From assembly GCF_028023675.1 (NCBI RefSeq), contig NZ_JAQIOZ010000008.1, forward strand, positions 1 through 64,000: a stretch of 64,000 nt of DNA, in the 5' to 3' direction. Positions 8,684 through 17,951 of the stretch are shown in pieces (position 1 is the first letter of the stretch; every line of letters begins with the position of its first letter). Source of the DNA: Primorskyibacter aestuariivivens. Its GTDB lineage: Bacteria; Pseudomonadota; Alphaproteobacteria; Rhodobacterales; Rhodobacteraceae. Made by a program: the position numbers and the translations under genes. Under the pieces are notes generated by a model. That model did no database searches, had not been told where the DNA came from, and saw only the letters and a program-made list of their open reading frames with translations.

Positions 8684-9193
8684 TTACTGCCCGGCGGGCT
8701 TGCCCTGAGCAGCAGGGGCGCCGGGTGCTTTCTTGGCGCCCGAGTTCAGCGGGTCGTCCTGACGCTGTACGGAGCCTTCGAAATGCGCACCGGATTCGAT
8801 GGCGATGGTCTTGTGGATGATGTCACCCTCGACCCGAGCGGTCGCGGTCAGGCGGACCTTGAGCCCACGCACACGGCCCACGATACGGCCATTGACCACC
8901 ACGTCATCGGCCACAACTTCACCCTTGATGGTTGCAGTCTCGCCAATGGTGAGCAGGTGGGCGCGGATGTCCCCCTCGACCGTGCCTTCGACCTGAATGT
9001 CGCCGGTGGTCTTCATGTTGCCAACCACGTGCAGGTCCGCCGACAGCACCGATGCGGGCGGCTTGGCCTTGGGGGCGGAGGCCTTGAATTCGTTCGGCGA
9101 CGGGGTGGGTCTGGCTTCGGGCGCGGGGGCTGCGGGTTTTGCAGCGTCATCGGCGCGCGGGCCGGGCTCGTTTATCTTGCTCTTAGAAAACAT
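8684..9193 (-). CDS. Bactofilin (polymer-forming cytoskeletal protein)
   Basis: This 169-residue protein has a central bactofilin domain, about residues 47-145, made of short beta-helix repeats such as GDIQVEGTVEGDIRA and GEVVADDVVVNGRIVGRV. Flexible Pro/Ala-rich tails flank it at both ends, as in BacA/CcmA. Bactofilins polymerise without nucleotide and position cell-wall enzymes. The start overlaps the end of the LytM peptidase gene by 11 bp, so the two are translated from one message. Bactofilin and M23 peptidase pairs are known to shape cells in Helicobacter and in stalked alphaproteobacteria. Confidence 0.93.
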   Translation of the reverse strand: MFSKSKINEPGPRADDAAKPAAPAPEARPTPSPNEFKASAPKAKPPASVLSADLHVVGNMKTTGDIQVEGTVEGDIRAHLLTIGETATIKGEVVADDVVVNGRIVGRVRGLKVRLTATARVEGDIIHKTIAIESGAHFEGSVQRQDDPLNSGAKKAPGAPAAQGKPAGQ

Positions 9194-10496
9194 CGTTTGC
9201 AGCCTTGATATATATCATTGGATTGACGGCTTTGCCGCCGACACGGACTTCGTAGTGCAGATGTGTGCCGGTGGAGCGTCCTGTGTTCCCCATATCACCG
9301 ATGCGTTCCCCGCGCGAGACCCTTTGGCCCTTCTTCACGCGGATTTTCGACATATGGGCATAGCGGGTTTCGATGCCGAACTCATGCTGGATCTTGACCA
9401 GCTTGCCATAGCCGGACAGCCAAGCGGCATGCACCACCACACCATCAGCGGTTGAATAAATCGGCGTGCCATGAGGCGCGGCAAAATCGGTGCCCTTGTG
9501 CATCCGGCCCCAGCGGTAGCCAAAGCCCGAGGTAAAGCGGAAGCTGTCCTTGAGCGGCACGGCAAAGGGCGCTTTCTGCGCGGCGATGCGATACATGTTC
9601 AACCGGTCCATCTGGTTCAGGATGCGGTTGGCGCGTTGGGCCTCTTCGGTCAGCTCGCCACCCTTGGTGGAAAAGCTGAGCGGCGTCAGCGGGCCGCCCT
9701 GACCGGAATAGCCTTGCTGCACTTTCTTGAGCAGCGTGTCGGGGTTCATGCCAGCTGCCTGAAACATCTTGTCGAGCGGCTTGACCGAAATGGTCATCGC
9801 CTCTTCGAGCTGGCGGAAAATGGCGTCATTCTTTTCTTCCATCAGGCGCAGCTCGGTCGACATGGCGTCGGCGGCGATCAGCGCCTCCTGCGCGTCGGCA
9901 ACGACCTGATCGCGTTCCTTGGCGGTGCGTTCCAGCGCGGCGGCCAGAAGATCGACGGTCTCGCTGTCGGCACCGGATGTCTGGCCGGGCAGGGTGCCGC
10001 CCTCTTCGATGGCGCTGCGCAGCTCGGCCAATTGCGTCGCGTTCGATTTCTTCTCGCGCATCACGTCGCGCAGCGTGGCCTGTATCACCTCGATCCCGGT
10101 TTCCAGCTCGCGGCGCCGGGTTTCCGAGGTCAGCAGTTCAGACTGCATGACCGAAATGCTTGCCAGCGCCGAATTGAACCGTTCCTGCGCGGCCAGCGCT
10201 TCCGAGGCGCGCGCGTCGCGTTCCCGGCTCAGCTCATTGAGCCGTTCCATATAGGTTTGCTGTTCGCGTTTGGCCTGTTCGCGGAAATTGCCCGCGCTGA
10301 TGCTGTCCATGAGCAGGATCGCAGTGGCGATGATGGTCCACGCAACGATCGCAGCGCTGCCGGTAAAGGCAATAAGCTGTGTGCCCGGCTTGAGCCGGAT
10401 GAACCGCGTATCGGTATCAGATCTCAGAAAGAGTCGCCGTTCAGGAAAATGACGTTCCAACAGCGCATGGAGTTTTATTGCCAGCCGTGTTCTCAC
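9183..10496 (-). CDS. M23/LytM family peptidase, membrane-anchored with coiled coil
   Basis: This protein of about 437 residues has a short cytoplasmic N-terminus and one transmembrane segment near residues 40-62 (FTGSAAIVAWTIIATAILLM). A long coiled coil follows to about residue 240, and the C-terminus is an M23 endopeptidase domain. Zinc-site motifs are complete: HKGTDF, and HLHYE near the end. It should cut peptidoglycan cross-links. The GTG at 10496 is chosen because AAGGAA lies 8 bp upstream; a longer GTG-started frame from 10547 is less likely. It resembles the LmdC/Csd1-type partners of bactofilin, and its gene overlaps the bactofilin gene. Confidence 0.9.
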   Translation of the reverse strand: MRTRLAIKLHALLERHFPERRLFLRSDTDTRFIRLKPGTQLIAFTGSAAIVAWTIIATAILLMDSISAGNFREQAKREQQTYMERLNELSRERDARASEALAAQERFNSALASISVMQSELLTSETRRRELETGIEVIQATLRDVMREKKSNATQLAELRSAIEEGGTLPGQTSGADSETVDLLAAALERTAKERDQVVADAQEALIAADAMSTELRLMEEKNDAIFRQLEEAMTISVKPLDKMFQAAGMNPDTLLKKVQQGYSGQGGPLTPLSFSTKGGELTEEAQRANRILNQMDRLNMYRIAAQKAPFAVPLKDSFRFTSGFGYRWGRMHKGTDFAAPHGTPIYSTADGVVVHAAWLSGYGKLVKIQHEFGIETRYAHMSKIRVKKGQRVSRGERIGDMGNTGRSTGTHLHYEVRVGGKAVNPMIYIKAANDVF

Positions 10497-10712
10497 CGCA
10501 GCCGTTCCTTTTCCCGTCCCAATCGTTGGTGCTTGGCTCCCCAACACCAGCCCCTCGGGTCAGTGCTTAACCAGAGCTTTACAAATGCGCAAGTTTAGAT
10601 GGGTTCCGATTCGGCGCCGGATTGCCGGTTGTGGCAAACTGGCAAAAAACCGCCGATCTGGAAGGGGTTGCGCGGTGGCCCGCCCGTCGGTTCCGCGACC
10701 TCGCGCCGCAGG

Positions 10713-11528
10713 TCAGGTCGGGATCTGGTCGGCCAGGGGCCAGTAGAAATCCGGCGGAAGCCCGGCTTCGGCGCGTTTTTCCTCGTTGAAGGGCGGTTTG
10801 AGCGGGCCCTTGAAATATTTTGTGACCAGCTCGTGGAACACGTCCTTGGGGTCCAGATCATGCCGCCCGCACAGGAAATGGAACCATTTGGAGCCATAGG
10901 CCACATGGCCGACCTCTTCGGCATAGATCACGTCAAGCGCTTCAACCGCTTGGGTCGCCTTCGCGGCGCGGAAAATGTCGATCATGCCGGGGGTGACATC
11001 CAGCCCGCGCGCCTCCAGCACCATGGGCACCACGGCGAGGCGGCCAAGGATGTCCCCGGCCGTGTCTTCGGCGGCGCGCCACATACCGGCATGGGCGGGC
11101 AGCGCGCCGTAATGGCTGCCCAGCGCTTCAAGACAGTCGCATATCAGGTTGAAATGCTTGGATTCTTCATCCGCGGCTTTGACCCAGTCATCGTAGAAAC
11201 CGGGCGGCATGGGGATGTCGGTAAAGCGCGCGATGATATCCCAGTGCAGATCAACCGCGTTCAGCTCGATATGCGCGACCGCGTGCAACAGCGCAATGCG
11301 CCCCGCCGGGCTGCCCGGTTTGCGCTTGGGCACGTCGCGCGGCGAAAGAAGCTCGGGGCGCTCCGGTCTGGACGGGCGCAGCGGCGGATTGGCCGATCCC
11401 ACGGGGATGGGCTGGCCTGCCGCGCGGGCGTCGAACCAAGCCTTGGCATGAGCATGGCTGAGCGCGGTCTTGGCGCGCCCGTCTGCCGTGGTCAGCACTT
11501 CGGTTGCCATCTCTGCCAGAGTTTTCAT
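10713..11528 (-). CDS. DUF455 ferritin-like domain protein
   Basis: This 271-residue protein is mostly helical and has the DUF455 pattern. AHIELNAVDLHWD, ADEESKHFNL, LEARGLDVTPGM and YAEEVGHVAYG supply Glu/His residues in a ferritin-like di-metal arrangement. The biochemical role of the family is not settled. The ATG at 11528 is used because the upstream extension to 11726 is low-complexity Arg-rich sequence without a start signal. It lies 44 bp downstream of the peroxiredoxin gene on the same strand, so co-transcription is possible. Confidence 0.85.
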   Translation of the reverse strand: MKTLAEMATEVLTTADGRAKTALSHAHAKAWFDARAAGQPIPVGSANPPLRPSRPERPELLSPRDVPKRKPGSPAGRIALLHAVAHIELNAVDLHWDIIARFTDIPMPPGFYDDWVKAADEESKHFNLICDCLEALGSHYGALPAHAGMWRAAEDTAGDILGRLAVVPMVLEARGLDVTPGMIDIFRAAKATQAVEALDVIYAEEVGHVAYGSKWFHFLCGRHDLDPKDVFHELVTKYFKGPLKPPFNEEKRAEAGLPPDFYWPLADQIPT

Positions 11529-11572
11529 TGATTGCGCTCCCGTGCTGCGTCCCGCCTTTGACCGGGGCGGTA

Positions 11573-12046
11573 TCAGAGCGCCTTGACCGCGTCCAATACC
11601 TCTTCGGCGTGACCGGGCACTTTCACCTTGCGCCATTCGCGCGCAACGCGGCCTTCGCCGTCGATCAGAAAGGTCGACCGCTCGATCCCCATAAAGGTCT
11701 TGCCGTACATCTTCTTTTCCTTCCACACGCCAAAGGCGGCGGCGATCTGGCTGTCCTCATCCGACAGAAGCGGTACGGTCAGATCATGCTTGGCCACGAA
11801 CTTGTCATGGCTGGCCACGCTGTCGGCAGAGATACCAAACACCTGCGCGCCCGCCGCCTCGAACTCGGACTTGAGCCCGGAAAATGCAATGGCCTCCTTG
11901 GTGCAGCCCGAGGTCAGGTCGCGCGGATAGAAAAACAACACCACTTTCGAGGGGTGCAGATCGGCCAGGTTAACGGTCTCGCCACCATCGCGCGGCAGGG
12001 CAAACTCCGGCGCGTTGTCGCCGGTTTGAATGAATGTGTCTGTCAT
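11573..12046 (-). CDS. bcp: Thioredoxin-dependent peroxiredoxin, Bcp/PrxQ type
   Basis: This 157-residue peroxidase reduces hydrogen and organic peroxides using thioredoxin. The peroxidatic cysteine is C48 in TSGCTKEAIAF. The resolving cysteine that many Bcp proteins carry five residues later is isoleucine here, so this is probably a one-cysteine form or one that uses a partner thiol. YPRD and the later GIERSTFLID segment are family-typical. The ATG at 12046 follows AAGGGA. The gene is divergent from the AsmA-like gene. Confidence 0.93.
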   Translation of the reverse strand: MTDTFIQTGDNAPEFALPRDGGETVNLADLHPSKVVLFFYPRDLTSGCTKEAIAFSGLKSEFEAAGAQVFGISADSVASHDKFVAKHDLTVPLLSDEDSQIAAAFGVWKEKKMYGKTFMGIERSTFLIDGEGRVAREWRKVKVPGHAEEVLDAVKAL

Positions 12047-12132
12047 GTGATGCGGTTTCCCTTGGTTGGAGGTTATAGACGTCATATTAGGACGGGGCAG
12101 GCAAGAGAAAAGCCGGGAGGCCACCCCCTCAG

Positions 12133-15100
12133 GTGACAACAGACGAAACAGAGCGCAAAGCGGAGCCGGATGCGCCGCGCCGCCGACGCCCGATGAGGCG
12201 CATCGGCCTTTGGGTCGTGCTCAGCTTTGCGCTTGTTGGGGCGGTGCTGACCTTTCTGGCATGGTCCTTTGTCGGACGGCCGGTTTCTGCGCCGGACTGG
12301 CTGCGCACAGAGATCTACGACCGGCTGGACCGGCAATTCCCCGGCATGGAAGTGCGGTTTTCAGACGTCAGCTTTTTCGTCGATACCGATCTGCGGCCCG
12401 ACATAACCCTGTCCAACGTTGAGGTGACCGACCGGCAGAGCAACCGCGTGTTGTTCGAACTGGCCCGGGCCGAGCTCAAGATCGCGCGGCGCTCTTTGTT
12501 CGAAGGTCAGGTGCTGCCCCGGTCGCTGTCGGTGTCGGGGGTGTTCCTGCAATTGCGCCGTGCCCGCGACGGCAGTTTCGACTTTGCGCTTGGGGGCGGG
12601 CTGGACGGGGCTCAGATGGACATGGCCGGGGTCATTGCCGAACTGGACCGGATTGCATTGTCGCCTCGTCTGGCCGCGCTGGACCGGGTCGAGATCAACG
12701 CGGTCACACTGGACTATCAGGATGTGCGCTCGGGCGAGGCCTGGGTCGTGGATGGCGGGCGGCTGGACCTTGCGCGCGAGGCGCAATCGCTGCGGTTGCG
12801 CGGGGATTTCGCGCTGCTCAGCGGGCGCAGCTATGCGGCCACGCTTGAGGTCAACGCCCAAAGCCCCGTCGGGTCGCCTGAGCTGAATTTCGGGGTCAAC
12901 GTGTCCGACGTGGCTTCGGGCGATATTGCCAGCCAATCCCCGGCGCTGGCCTGGCTGGGGGTGTTACGTGCGCCGATCTCGGGGGCTCTGCGCGCGTCCT
13001 TTGATGAAAACGGCGCGCTGGGACCGCTCAGCGCGACATTGGAAATCGGCACCGGCGTGGTGCAGCCGACCGATGCCTCGCGCCCGATCCCGTTCTCCTC
13101 GGCCAAGACCTACCTGACCTATGACCCCACGCGCACGACGCTGACGTTTGATGAGATCACCGTGGTCAGCGACTGGGTACGCGCCACGGGCGAGGGCAAG
13201 GCACGGTTGGAGGATCTTGAGGACGGATTGCCTAAGGCGCTTCTAGGGCAGCTCCGGCTGACCGGGATCAGCGCCAATCCCGACGGCATCTATGCCACGC
13301 CGCGCGCCATTGATCATGCGTCGGTTGATTTCCACCTCGGGCTCGAACCCTTTGTGCTGCGCATCGGGCAGTTGACCCTGCAGGATGACAGTGATCCGGT
13401 GCACCTGTCTGGACGGGTGACGGCGAACCGTGATGGTTGGGGCATCTCCTTCATGGCGCATATGGACGAGATCCTGCCTGCGCGGTTGTTGGGCTACTGG
13501 CCGGAAGAGTTGAAGCCGGGCACGCGGCGCTGGATCGAGGAGAACGTGTTTGACGGTGTCATGCACAATGTCTCGGTGGCGCTTACGGGCGCACCGGGGG
13601 AACGGCCCGCGTTTTACCTCGGCGCGGAACTGGACGGGGCCGAGGTGCGCTTCATGCGGACCATGCCCCATATCACCGGCGGCAAGGGCGTATTGCAGCT
13701 TGAAAACAACCGGCTGGTGGTGAGCATCGACGCCGGTACGGTCGCCACCGAGGGGCGCGGCAATGTGGATGTGGCGGGCAGCGTTTTTACCATCCCCGAT
13801 GTGCGCGTGCGCGAAGGCCCGGCACGGATCGATTTGCAGGCCAGCGGGCCGATCCCGGCGGCACTCTGGTTGCTCAATCAAGACCCGCTCAATGCCATGG
13901 ACAAGGCCGGGCGCAGCGTTGATCTGGCCGAGGGGCGGATGCGGGGCCGCGCGCAGATTGACCTGTTTCTCAAGAAAAAGCTGACCCCGGACGAGGTGCG
14001 CTATGCCACCAGCGGCACGCTGATCGACGTGACCAGCGACCAGCTTGTGCCGGACAAGCTGTTGCAGGCGGCGGAGCTGAGCTTTGCCGCCGATAATGAC
14101 AGCCTCAAGGTCTTTGGCCCCGGTGCGCTGGAAGGAGTACCGTTTGACGGATCGTGGCAAACCGCGCTTGGTGAGGCCGCGCGCGAGGGGCGGGGCGGAC
14201 GCGTCGAGGCGGATGTGCGTATTTCCAACGAATTCCTCGATGCCTTTGACATCACGCTGCCGCCCGGGTCGGTCAACGGGGCGGGCACGGGCAAGCTGGC
14301 GCTGGATCTGGTCAAGGGGCAGGCACCGACATTCACGCTGACCTCTGATCTTTCGGGGCTGGGCCTGCGGCTTGATGCGCTTGGCTGGTCCATGAGCCAG
14401 GGCGCCACCGGTCAGCTTGAGATCGACGGCACGCTGAGCACCCCGGCCAGCATCGAGCGGCTGTCGCTCAGGGCCCCGGGGCTGAGCCTTGCGGGCACGC
14501 TGTCCCTGCGTGACGGTGGCGGGCTGGACCAGTTGCGCATTGATCGCCTGATCGCCGGGGACTGGCTGGACGCGCCGGTCCTGCTCACCGGGCGCGGCGA
14601 AGGGGCGGCACCGGGGGTGGCGATCACCGGCGGCACGATCGACCTGCGCCGTGCGCCGTTCTCCACCACAGACAGCAGCGCCGCGCGGGACACCGGCGGC
14701 GGGCCGCTGTCGCTTGCGCCCGACCGGTTGCAGATTTCCGATGGCATCGCGCTCACCTCGTTTCGCGGCGATTTCAGCACCGGTGGCGGGCTGAACGGTG
14801 GGTTCACCGCGCGGCTCAACGGCGGCACGGAGCTGGACGGCAAGGTCGAGCCCACCCGGCGCGGCAGCCGCTTCGTGATCCGGTCCTCCAAGGCGGGTGG
14901 CATCCTGCGCGATGCGGGGCTGCTGCAGAATGTCTATGGGGGTCGCCTGACGCTGCGGCTCAATCCGACCGGTGCGCCGGGCACATTTGATGGCACGCTG
15001 GGCATCGACAAAACCTCGATCCGCAACGCGTCGGTCATGGCCGAATTGCTCAGCGCCATTTCGGTTGTCGGGCTGCTGGAACAGCTGTCGGGGCAAGGGA

Positions 15101-15438
15101 TCGGCTTTTCCGAGGTCGAGGCCGAGTTCCGTCTGAGCCCGAAACAGGTGATCCTCAAACGCTCCAGCGCGGTCGGCCCGTCGCTGGGGATTTCCATGGA
15201 TGGCTATTACGACATGGAGAGCGAAAGTCTGGATATGCAGGGCGTGGTGTCGCCCCTGTATATGGTGAATTTCGTGGGTCAGCTTGTGTCGCGCCGTGGC
15301 GAGGGGCTGGTCGGGTTCAATTTCACCATGCGCGGCAAGGTCGACAATCCGCGCATCGGGGTCAATCCGCTCTCGGCCTTGACACCGGGCATCTTCCGCG
15401 AGATTTTCCGCCGCCCGCCACCCAAGGTATCGCAGTAA
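12133..15438 (+). CDS. AsmA/YhdP-like envelope protein
   Basis: This 1101-residue protein has an N-terminal transmembrane helix (about residues 23-45) and a very long periplasmic region of beta-rich repeats. The C-terminal portion, with GGRLTLRLNPTGAPGTFDG and KQVILKRSSAVGPSLGISMD, is AsmA-like. Members of the YhdP/TamB/AsmA group are thought to form bridge-like grooves that move phospholipid to the outer membrane. The GTG at 12133 has GGGAGG about 12 bp upstream; an ATG at 12190 could also serve. queA follows after 3 bp, so both are on one transcript. Confidence 0.85.
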   Translation: MTTDETERKAEPDAPRRRRPMRRIGLWVVLSFALVGAVLTFLAWSFVGRPVSAPDWLRTEIYDRLDRQFPGMEVRFSDVSFFVDTDLRPDITLSNVEVTDRQSNRVLFELARAELKIARRSLFEGQVLPRSLSVSGVFLQLRRARDGSFDFALGGGLDGAQMDMAGVIAELDRIALSPRLAALDRVEINAVTLDYQDVRSGEAWVVDGGRLDLAREAQSLRLRGDFALLSGRSYAATLEVNAQSPVGSPELNFGVNVSDVASGDIASQSPALAWLGVLRAPISGALRASFDENGALGPLSATLEIGTGVVQPTDASRPIPFSSAKTYLTYDPTRTTLTFDEITVVSDWVRATGEGKARLEDLEDGLPKALLGQLRLTGISANPDGIYATPRAIDHASVDFHLGLEPFVLRIGQLTLQDDSDPVHLSGRVTANRDGWGISFMAHMDEILPARLLGYWPEELKPGTRRWIEENVFDGVMHNVSVALTGAPGERPAFYLGAELDGAEVRFMRTMPHITGGKGVLQLENNRLVVSIDAGTVATEGRGNVDVAGSVFTIPDVRVREGPARIDLQASGPIPAALWLLNQDPLNAMDKAGRSVDLAEGRMRGRAQIDLFLKKKLTPDEVRYATSGTLIDVTSDQLVPDKLLQAAELSFAADNDSLKVFGPGALEGVPFDGSWQTALGEAAREGRGGRVEADVRISNEFLDAFDITLPPGSVNGAGTGKLALDLVKGQAPTFTLTSDLSGLGLRLDALGWSMSQGATGQLEIDGTLSTPASIERLSLRAPGLSLAGTLSLRDGGGLDQLRIDRLIAGDWLDAPVLLTGRGEGAAPGVAITGGTIDLRRAPFSTTDSSAARDTGGGPLSLAPDRLQISDGIALTSFRGDFSTGGGLNGGFTARLNGGTELDGKVEPTRRGSRFVIRSSKAGGILRDAGLLQNVYGGRLTLRLNPTGAPGTFDGTLGIDKTSIRNASVMAELLSAISVVGLLEQLSGQGIGFSEVEAEFRLSPKQVILKRSSAVGPSLGISMDGYYDMESESLDMQGVVSPLYMVNFVGQLVSRRGEGLVGFNFTMRGKVDNPRIGVNPLSALTPGIFREIFRRPPPKVSQ

Positions 15439-15441
15439 CTC

Positions 15442-16491
15442 ATGCATCTCGACGATTTCGATTTCGATCTGCCGCAAGAGCGGATCGCCACCCGCCCTGC
15501 GCGTCCGCGCTCCTCTGCCCGGCTTTTGGTGGCCCAGGGCGACGCAATCCACGACGCGCATGTCTTCGATCTGCCGGGTTGGCTGCGCCCCGGCGACCGG
15601 CTTGTGCTCAATGACACCAAGGTGATCCCGGCGCGTCTGTCAGGATCGCGTCGGCGCGAGGGGGCGCAGGGCGTGAGCGAGGCGCGCATTTCGGTCACGC
15701 TTTTGGAGCCGCAGGCCGATGGCACATGGTCGGCGCTGGTCAAGCCACTGAAAAAGGTGACCGAAGGCGAGGTGATCACGTTCTCCGATGATCTTTCCGC
15801 CACGCTAGAGGCCAAGGCGGAGGGGCAGGGGCGGCTGCGATTCAATCTCACGGGTGATGATTTCGACGCCGCGCTGGCCGAGGCCGGGGCCATGCCCCTG
15901 CCACCCTATATCGAGGCGCTGCGCCCCGCCGACGAACAGGACCGCGAGGATTACCAGACGGTCTGGGCGAAAAACAAAGGCGCGGTCGCCGCGCCCACCG
16001 CGTCACTGCATTTCGATGAACCGCTATTGGAGGCGCTCAAAGCGCGCGGCGTGGGCTTTACCCATGTGACGCTGCATGTGGGCGCGGGGACCTTTTTGCC
16101 GGTCAAGGTGGACGACATCACCACCCACAAGATGCATGCCGAATGGGGAGAGGTCAGCGAAACCGGTGCCGCCGAGATCGCCGCCACCAAATCCGCGGGC
16201 GGGCGCGTCATCCCCGTGGGCACCACCGCCCTGCGCCTTATCGAGACGGCGGCGCGCGACAGTGGGGCCATTCGCCCGTGGGAAGGCGAGACCGATATTT
16301 TCATCTATCCCGGTTTCGACTTCCGTGTCGCGGACGCGCTGATGACCAATTTCCACCTGCCGAAATCGACCCTGATGATGCTGGTCTCGGCGCTGATGGG
16401 CCGGGACCGCATCCTGCGGATATATGAACACGCCGTCGCCCGCGAATACCGGTTCTTTTCCTATGGCGACGCTTCGCTGTTGATCCCGTGA
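15442..16491 (+). CDS. queA: tRNA preQ1(34) S-adenosylmethionine ribosyltransferase-isomerase
   Basis: QueA moves the ribosyl part of S-adenosylmethionine onto preQ1 at position 34 of certain tRNAs, giving epoxyqueuosine. The 349-residue length and motifs are typical: an N-terminal [39 protein letters not shown], and a C-terminal [17 protein letters not shown]. The start lies 3 bp after the AsmA-like stop and has no strong ribosome site of its own, so translational coupling is likely. Confidence 0.97.
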   Translation: MHLDDFDFDLPQERIATRPARPRSSARLLVAQGDAIHDAHVFDLPGWLRPGDRLVLNDTKVIPARLSGSRRREGAQGVSEARISVTLLEPQADGTWSALVKPLKKVTEGEVITFSDDLSATLEAKAEGQGRLRFNLTGDDFDAALAEAGAMPLPPYIEALRPADEQDREDYQTVWAKNKGAVAAPTASLHFDEPLLEALKARGVGFTHVTLHVGAGTFLPVKVDDITTHKMHAEWGEVSETGAAEIAATKSAGGRVIPVGTTALRLIETAARDSGAIRPWEGETDIFIYPGFDFRVADALMTNFHLPKSTLMMLVSALMGRDRILRIYEHAVAREYRFFSYGDASLLIP

Positions 16492-16523
16492 GGCGGGTTG
16501 TGTCACGGCTGGGATAACCCGCC
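16492..16523 (+). terminator. Weak stem after queA
   Basis: GGCGGGTT (16492-16499) pairs with AACCCGCC (16516-16523) across a 16-nt loop. The T run that follows is short and displaced, so termination here would be partial. Confidence 0.35.
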
Positions 16524-16595
16524 CTGAGTCGTTTTCAGGCCAGACCGGGCCGCTCCTGCTGTGGCAGGCAGAAAGAAACCGGAAGGAGCAGGGCG

Positions 16596-17864
16596 ATGCT
16601 GCAAGTGATTTCAAGCGCATGGGCGCTGCTGCTGGGCATGATGCTGCTCATGGTGGGCAACGGTCTGCAAGGCACGCTGCTGGGTGTGCGCGGTGAGATC
16701 GAGGGGTTTTCCACCTTCGAGATGTCTCTGGTCATGTCGGCCTATTTCGTGGGCTTCCTCGGCGGTTCGCGGCTTGCGCCCGAGATGATCCGCCGGGTCG
16801 GCCATGTGCGGGTCTTTGCGGCGCTGGCGTCTTTCATTTCTGCCGTGCTGATCCTCTATCCCTTTGCCACCCATCCCGTGGCCTGGATCATTGGCCGCGT
16901 CATCATCGGGTTCAGCTTTTCCGGTGTGTATGTGACGGCGGAAAGCTGGCTCAACAACGCCGCCACGAATGAGACGCGCGGCCAGACCCTGTCGGCCTAT
17001 ATGATCGTGCAGATGGCCGGTGTGGTCGCGGCGCAGGCGCTTCTGCTGGTAGCCGATCCCTCCGGCTATGAGCTGTTTGTCATCATCTCGGTGCTGGTCT
17101 CGATTTCCTTTGCACCGATCCTTCTGTCCATTTCGCCCACACCGGCCTTTGACACGACCAAGCCGCTGAGCCTGCGGCAGCTCTATGGCATTTCACCGCT
17201 GGGCTGTGTCGGCATGTTCCTCCTGGGCGGCGTCTTCTCGGCCCAGTTCGGCATGGCGGCGGTCTATGGCGCAGAGGCGGGGCTGTCGCTGGGGCAGATT
17301 TCGCTCTTTGTCGCGTCCTTCTATATTGGCGCGCTGGTGCTGCAATATCCGCTGGGCTGGCTGTCGGACCGGATGGACAGGCGGCTTTTGATCCTCGTGG
17401 CCTCGGCGGTCTGTGGCGGTGGCGCGGTGATTGGCGCCGGGATGGGCGGGATCTTTGCGGCGCTTCTTGTCGCCGCCTTCCTCGTGGGCGGCATGTCGAA
17501 CCCGCTGTATTCGTTGCTCATTGCACATACCAACGACTTCCTTGACCCCGATGATATGGCAGCTGCCTCCGGCGGGCTGATTTTCATCAACGGGCTGGGG
17601 GCCATTGCAGGCCCGCTGCTGACCGGTTGGGCGATGGGGTTTTTCGGGCCTCCGGGCTTCTTCCTCTATATCGGCGGGCTGATGTTCCTGATGGTCGCAT
17701 ATGCCGCCTATCGCTCTACGGTGCGTGCCTCGACACCGGTGGACGAGACCATGAGCTACGCGCCGGTCTCGCCGACGGCGTCACTCGTATCGGTTGAGTT
17801 TGCGCAGGAATATGCAGCTGCAGAGGCTGAAGCAGAGGCCGAAAACGCTGAAAATGCGGCGTAA
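16596..17864 (+). CDS. MFS transporter, YcaD-like
   Basis: This 422-residue carrier has twelve predicted hydrophobic helices. GRVIIGFSFSGVYVTAESWL and YPLGWLSDRMDRR are characteristic major-facilitator loops of the YcaD/CynX-like branch. The substrate is unknown. The last 25 or so residues form a low-complexity acidic Ala/Glu tail (EAEAEAENAENAA) that is absent from typical carriers and should sit in the cytoplasm. The start follows GGAAGGAGC. Confidence 0.9.
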   Translation: MLQVISSAWALLLGMMLLMVGNGLQGTLLGVRGEIEGFSTFEMSLVMSAYFVGFLGGSRLAPEMIRRVGHVRVFAALASFISAVLILYPFATHPVAWIIGRVIIGFSFSGVYVTAESWLNNAATNETRGQTLSAYMIVQMAGVVAAQALLLVADPSGYELFVIISVLVSISFAPILLSISPTPAFDTTKPLSLRQLYGISPLGCVGMFLLGGVFSAQFGMAAVYGAEAGLSLGQISLFVASFYIGALVLQYPLGWLSDRMDRRLLILVASAVCGGGAVIGAGMGGIFAALLVAAFLVGGMSNPLYSLLIAHTNDFLDPDDMAAASGGLIFINGLGAIAGPLLTGWAMGFFGPPGFFLYIGGLMFLMVAYAAYRSTVRASTPVDETMSYAPVSPTASLVSVEFAQEYAAAEAEAEAENAENAA

Positions 17865-17893
17865 TATTACATATTTTGTCGTAAAACGTGACA

Positions 17894-17917
17894 TTAACAA
17901 ATGTGAATATTTGTTAA
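17894..17917. promoter_or_regulatory. Perfect 9-bp inverted repeat before the DUF924 gene
   Basis: TTAACAAAT (17894-17902) and ATTTGTTAA (17909-17917) are perfect inverted repeats with a 6-bp spacer, in an AT-rich stretch 35-58 bp before the DUF924 start. The form is that of an operator for a dimeric repressor. Confidence 0.5.
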
Positions 17918-17951
17918 GCTGTTCGTACCGGGGGGCAAAAAGGAGAGCCTT

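Noticed and set aside
13243-15561. Minus-strand 772-codon open frame
   Set aside because: It is antisense to the AsmA-like and queA genes. High GC at third positions keeps this frame open by chance.
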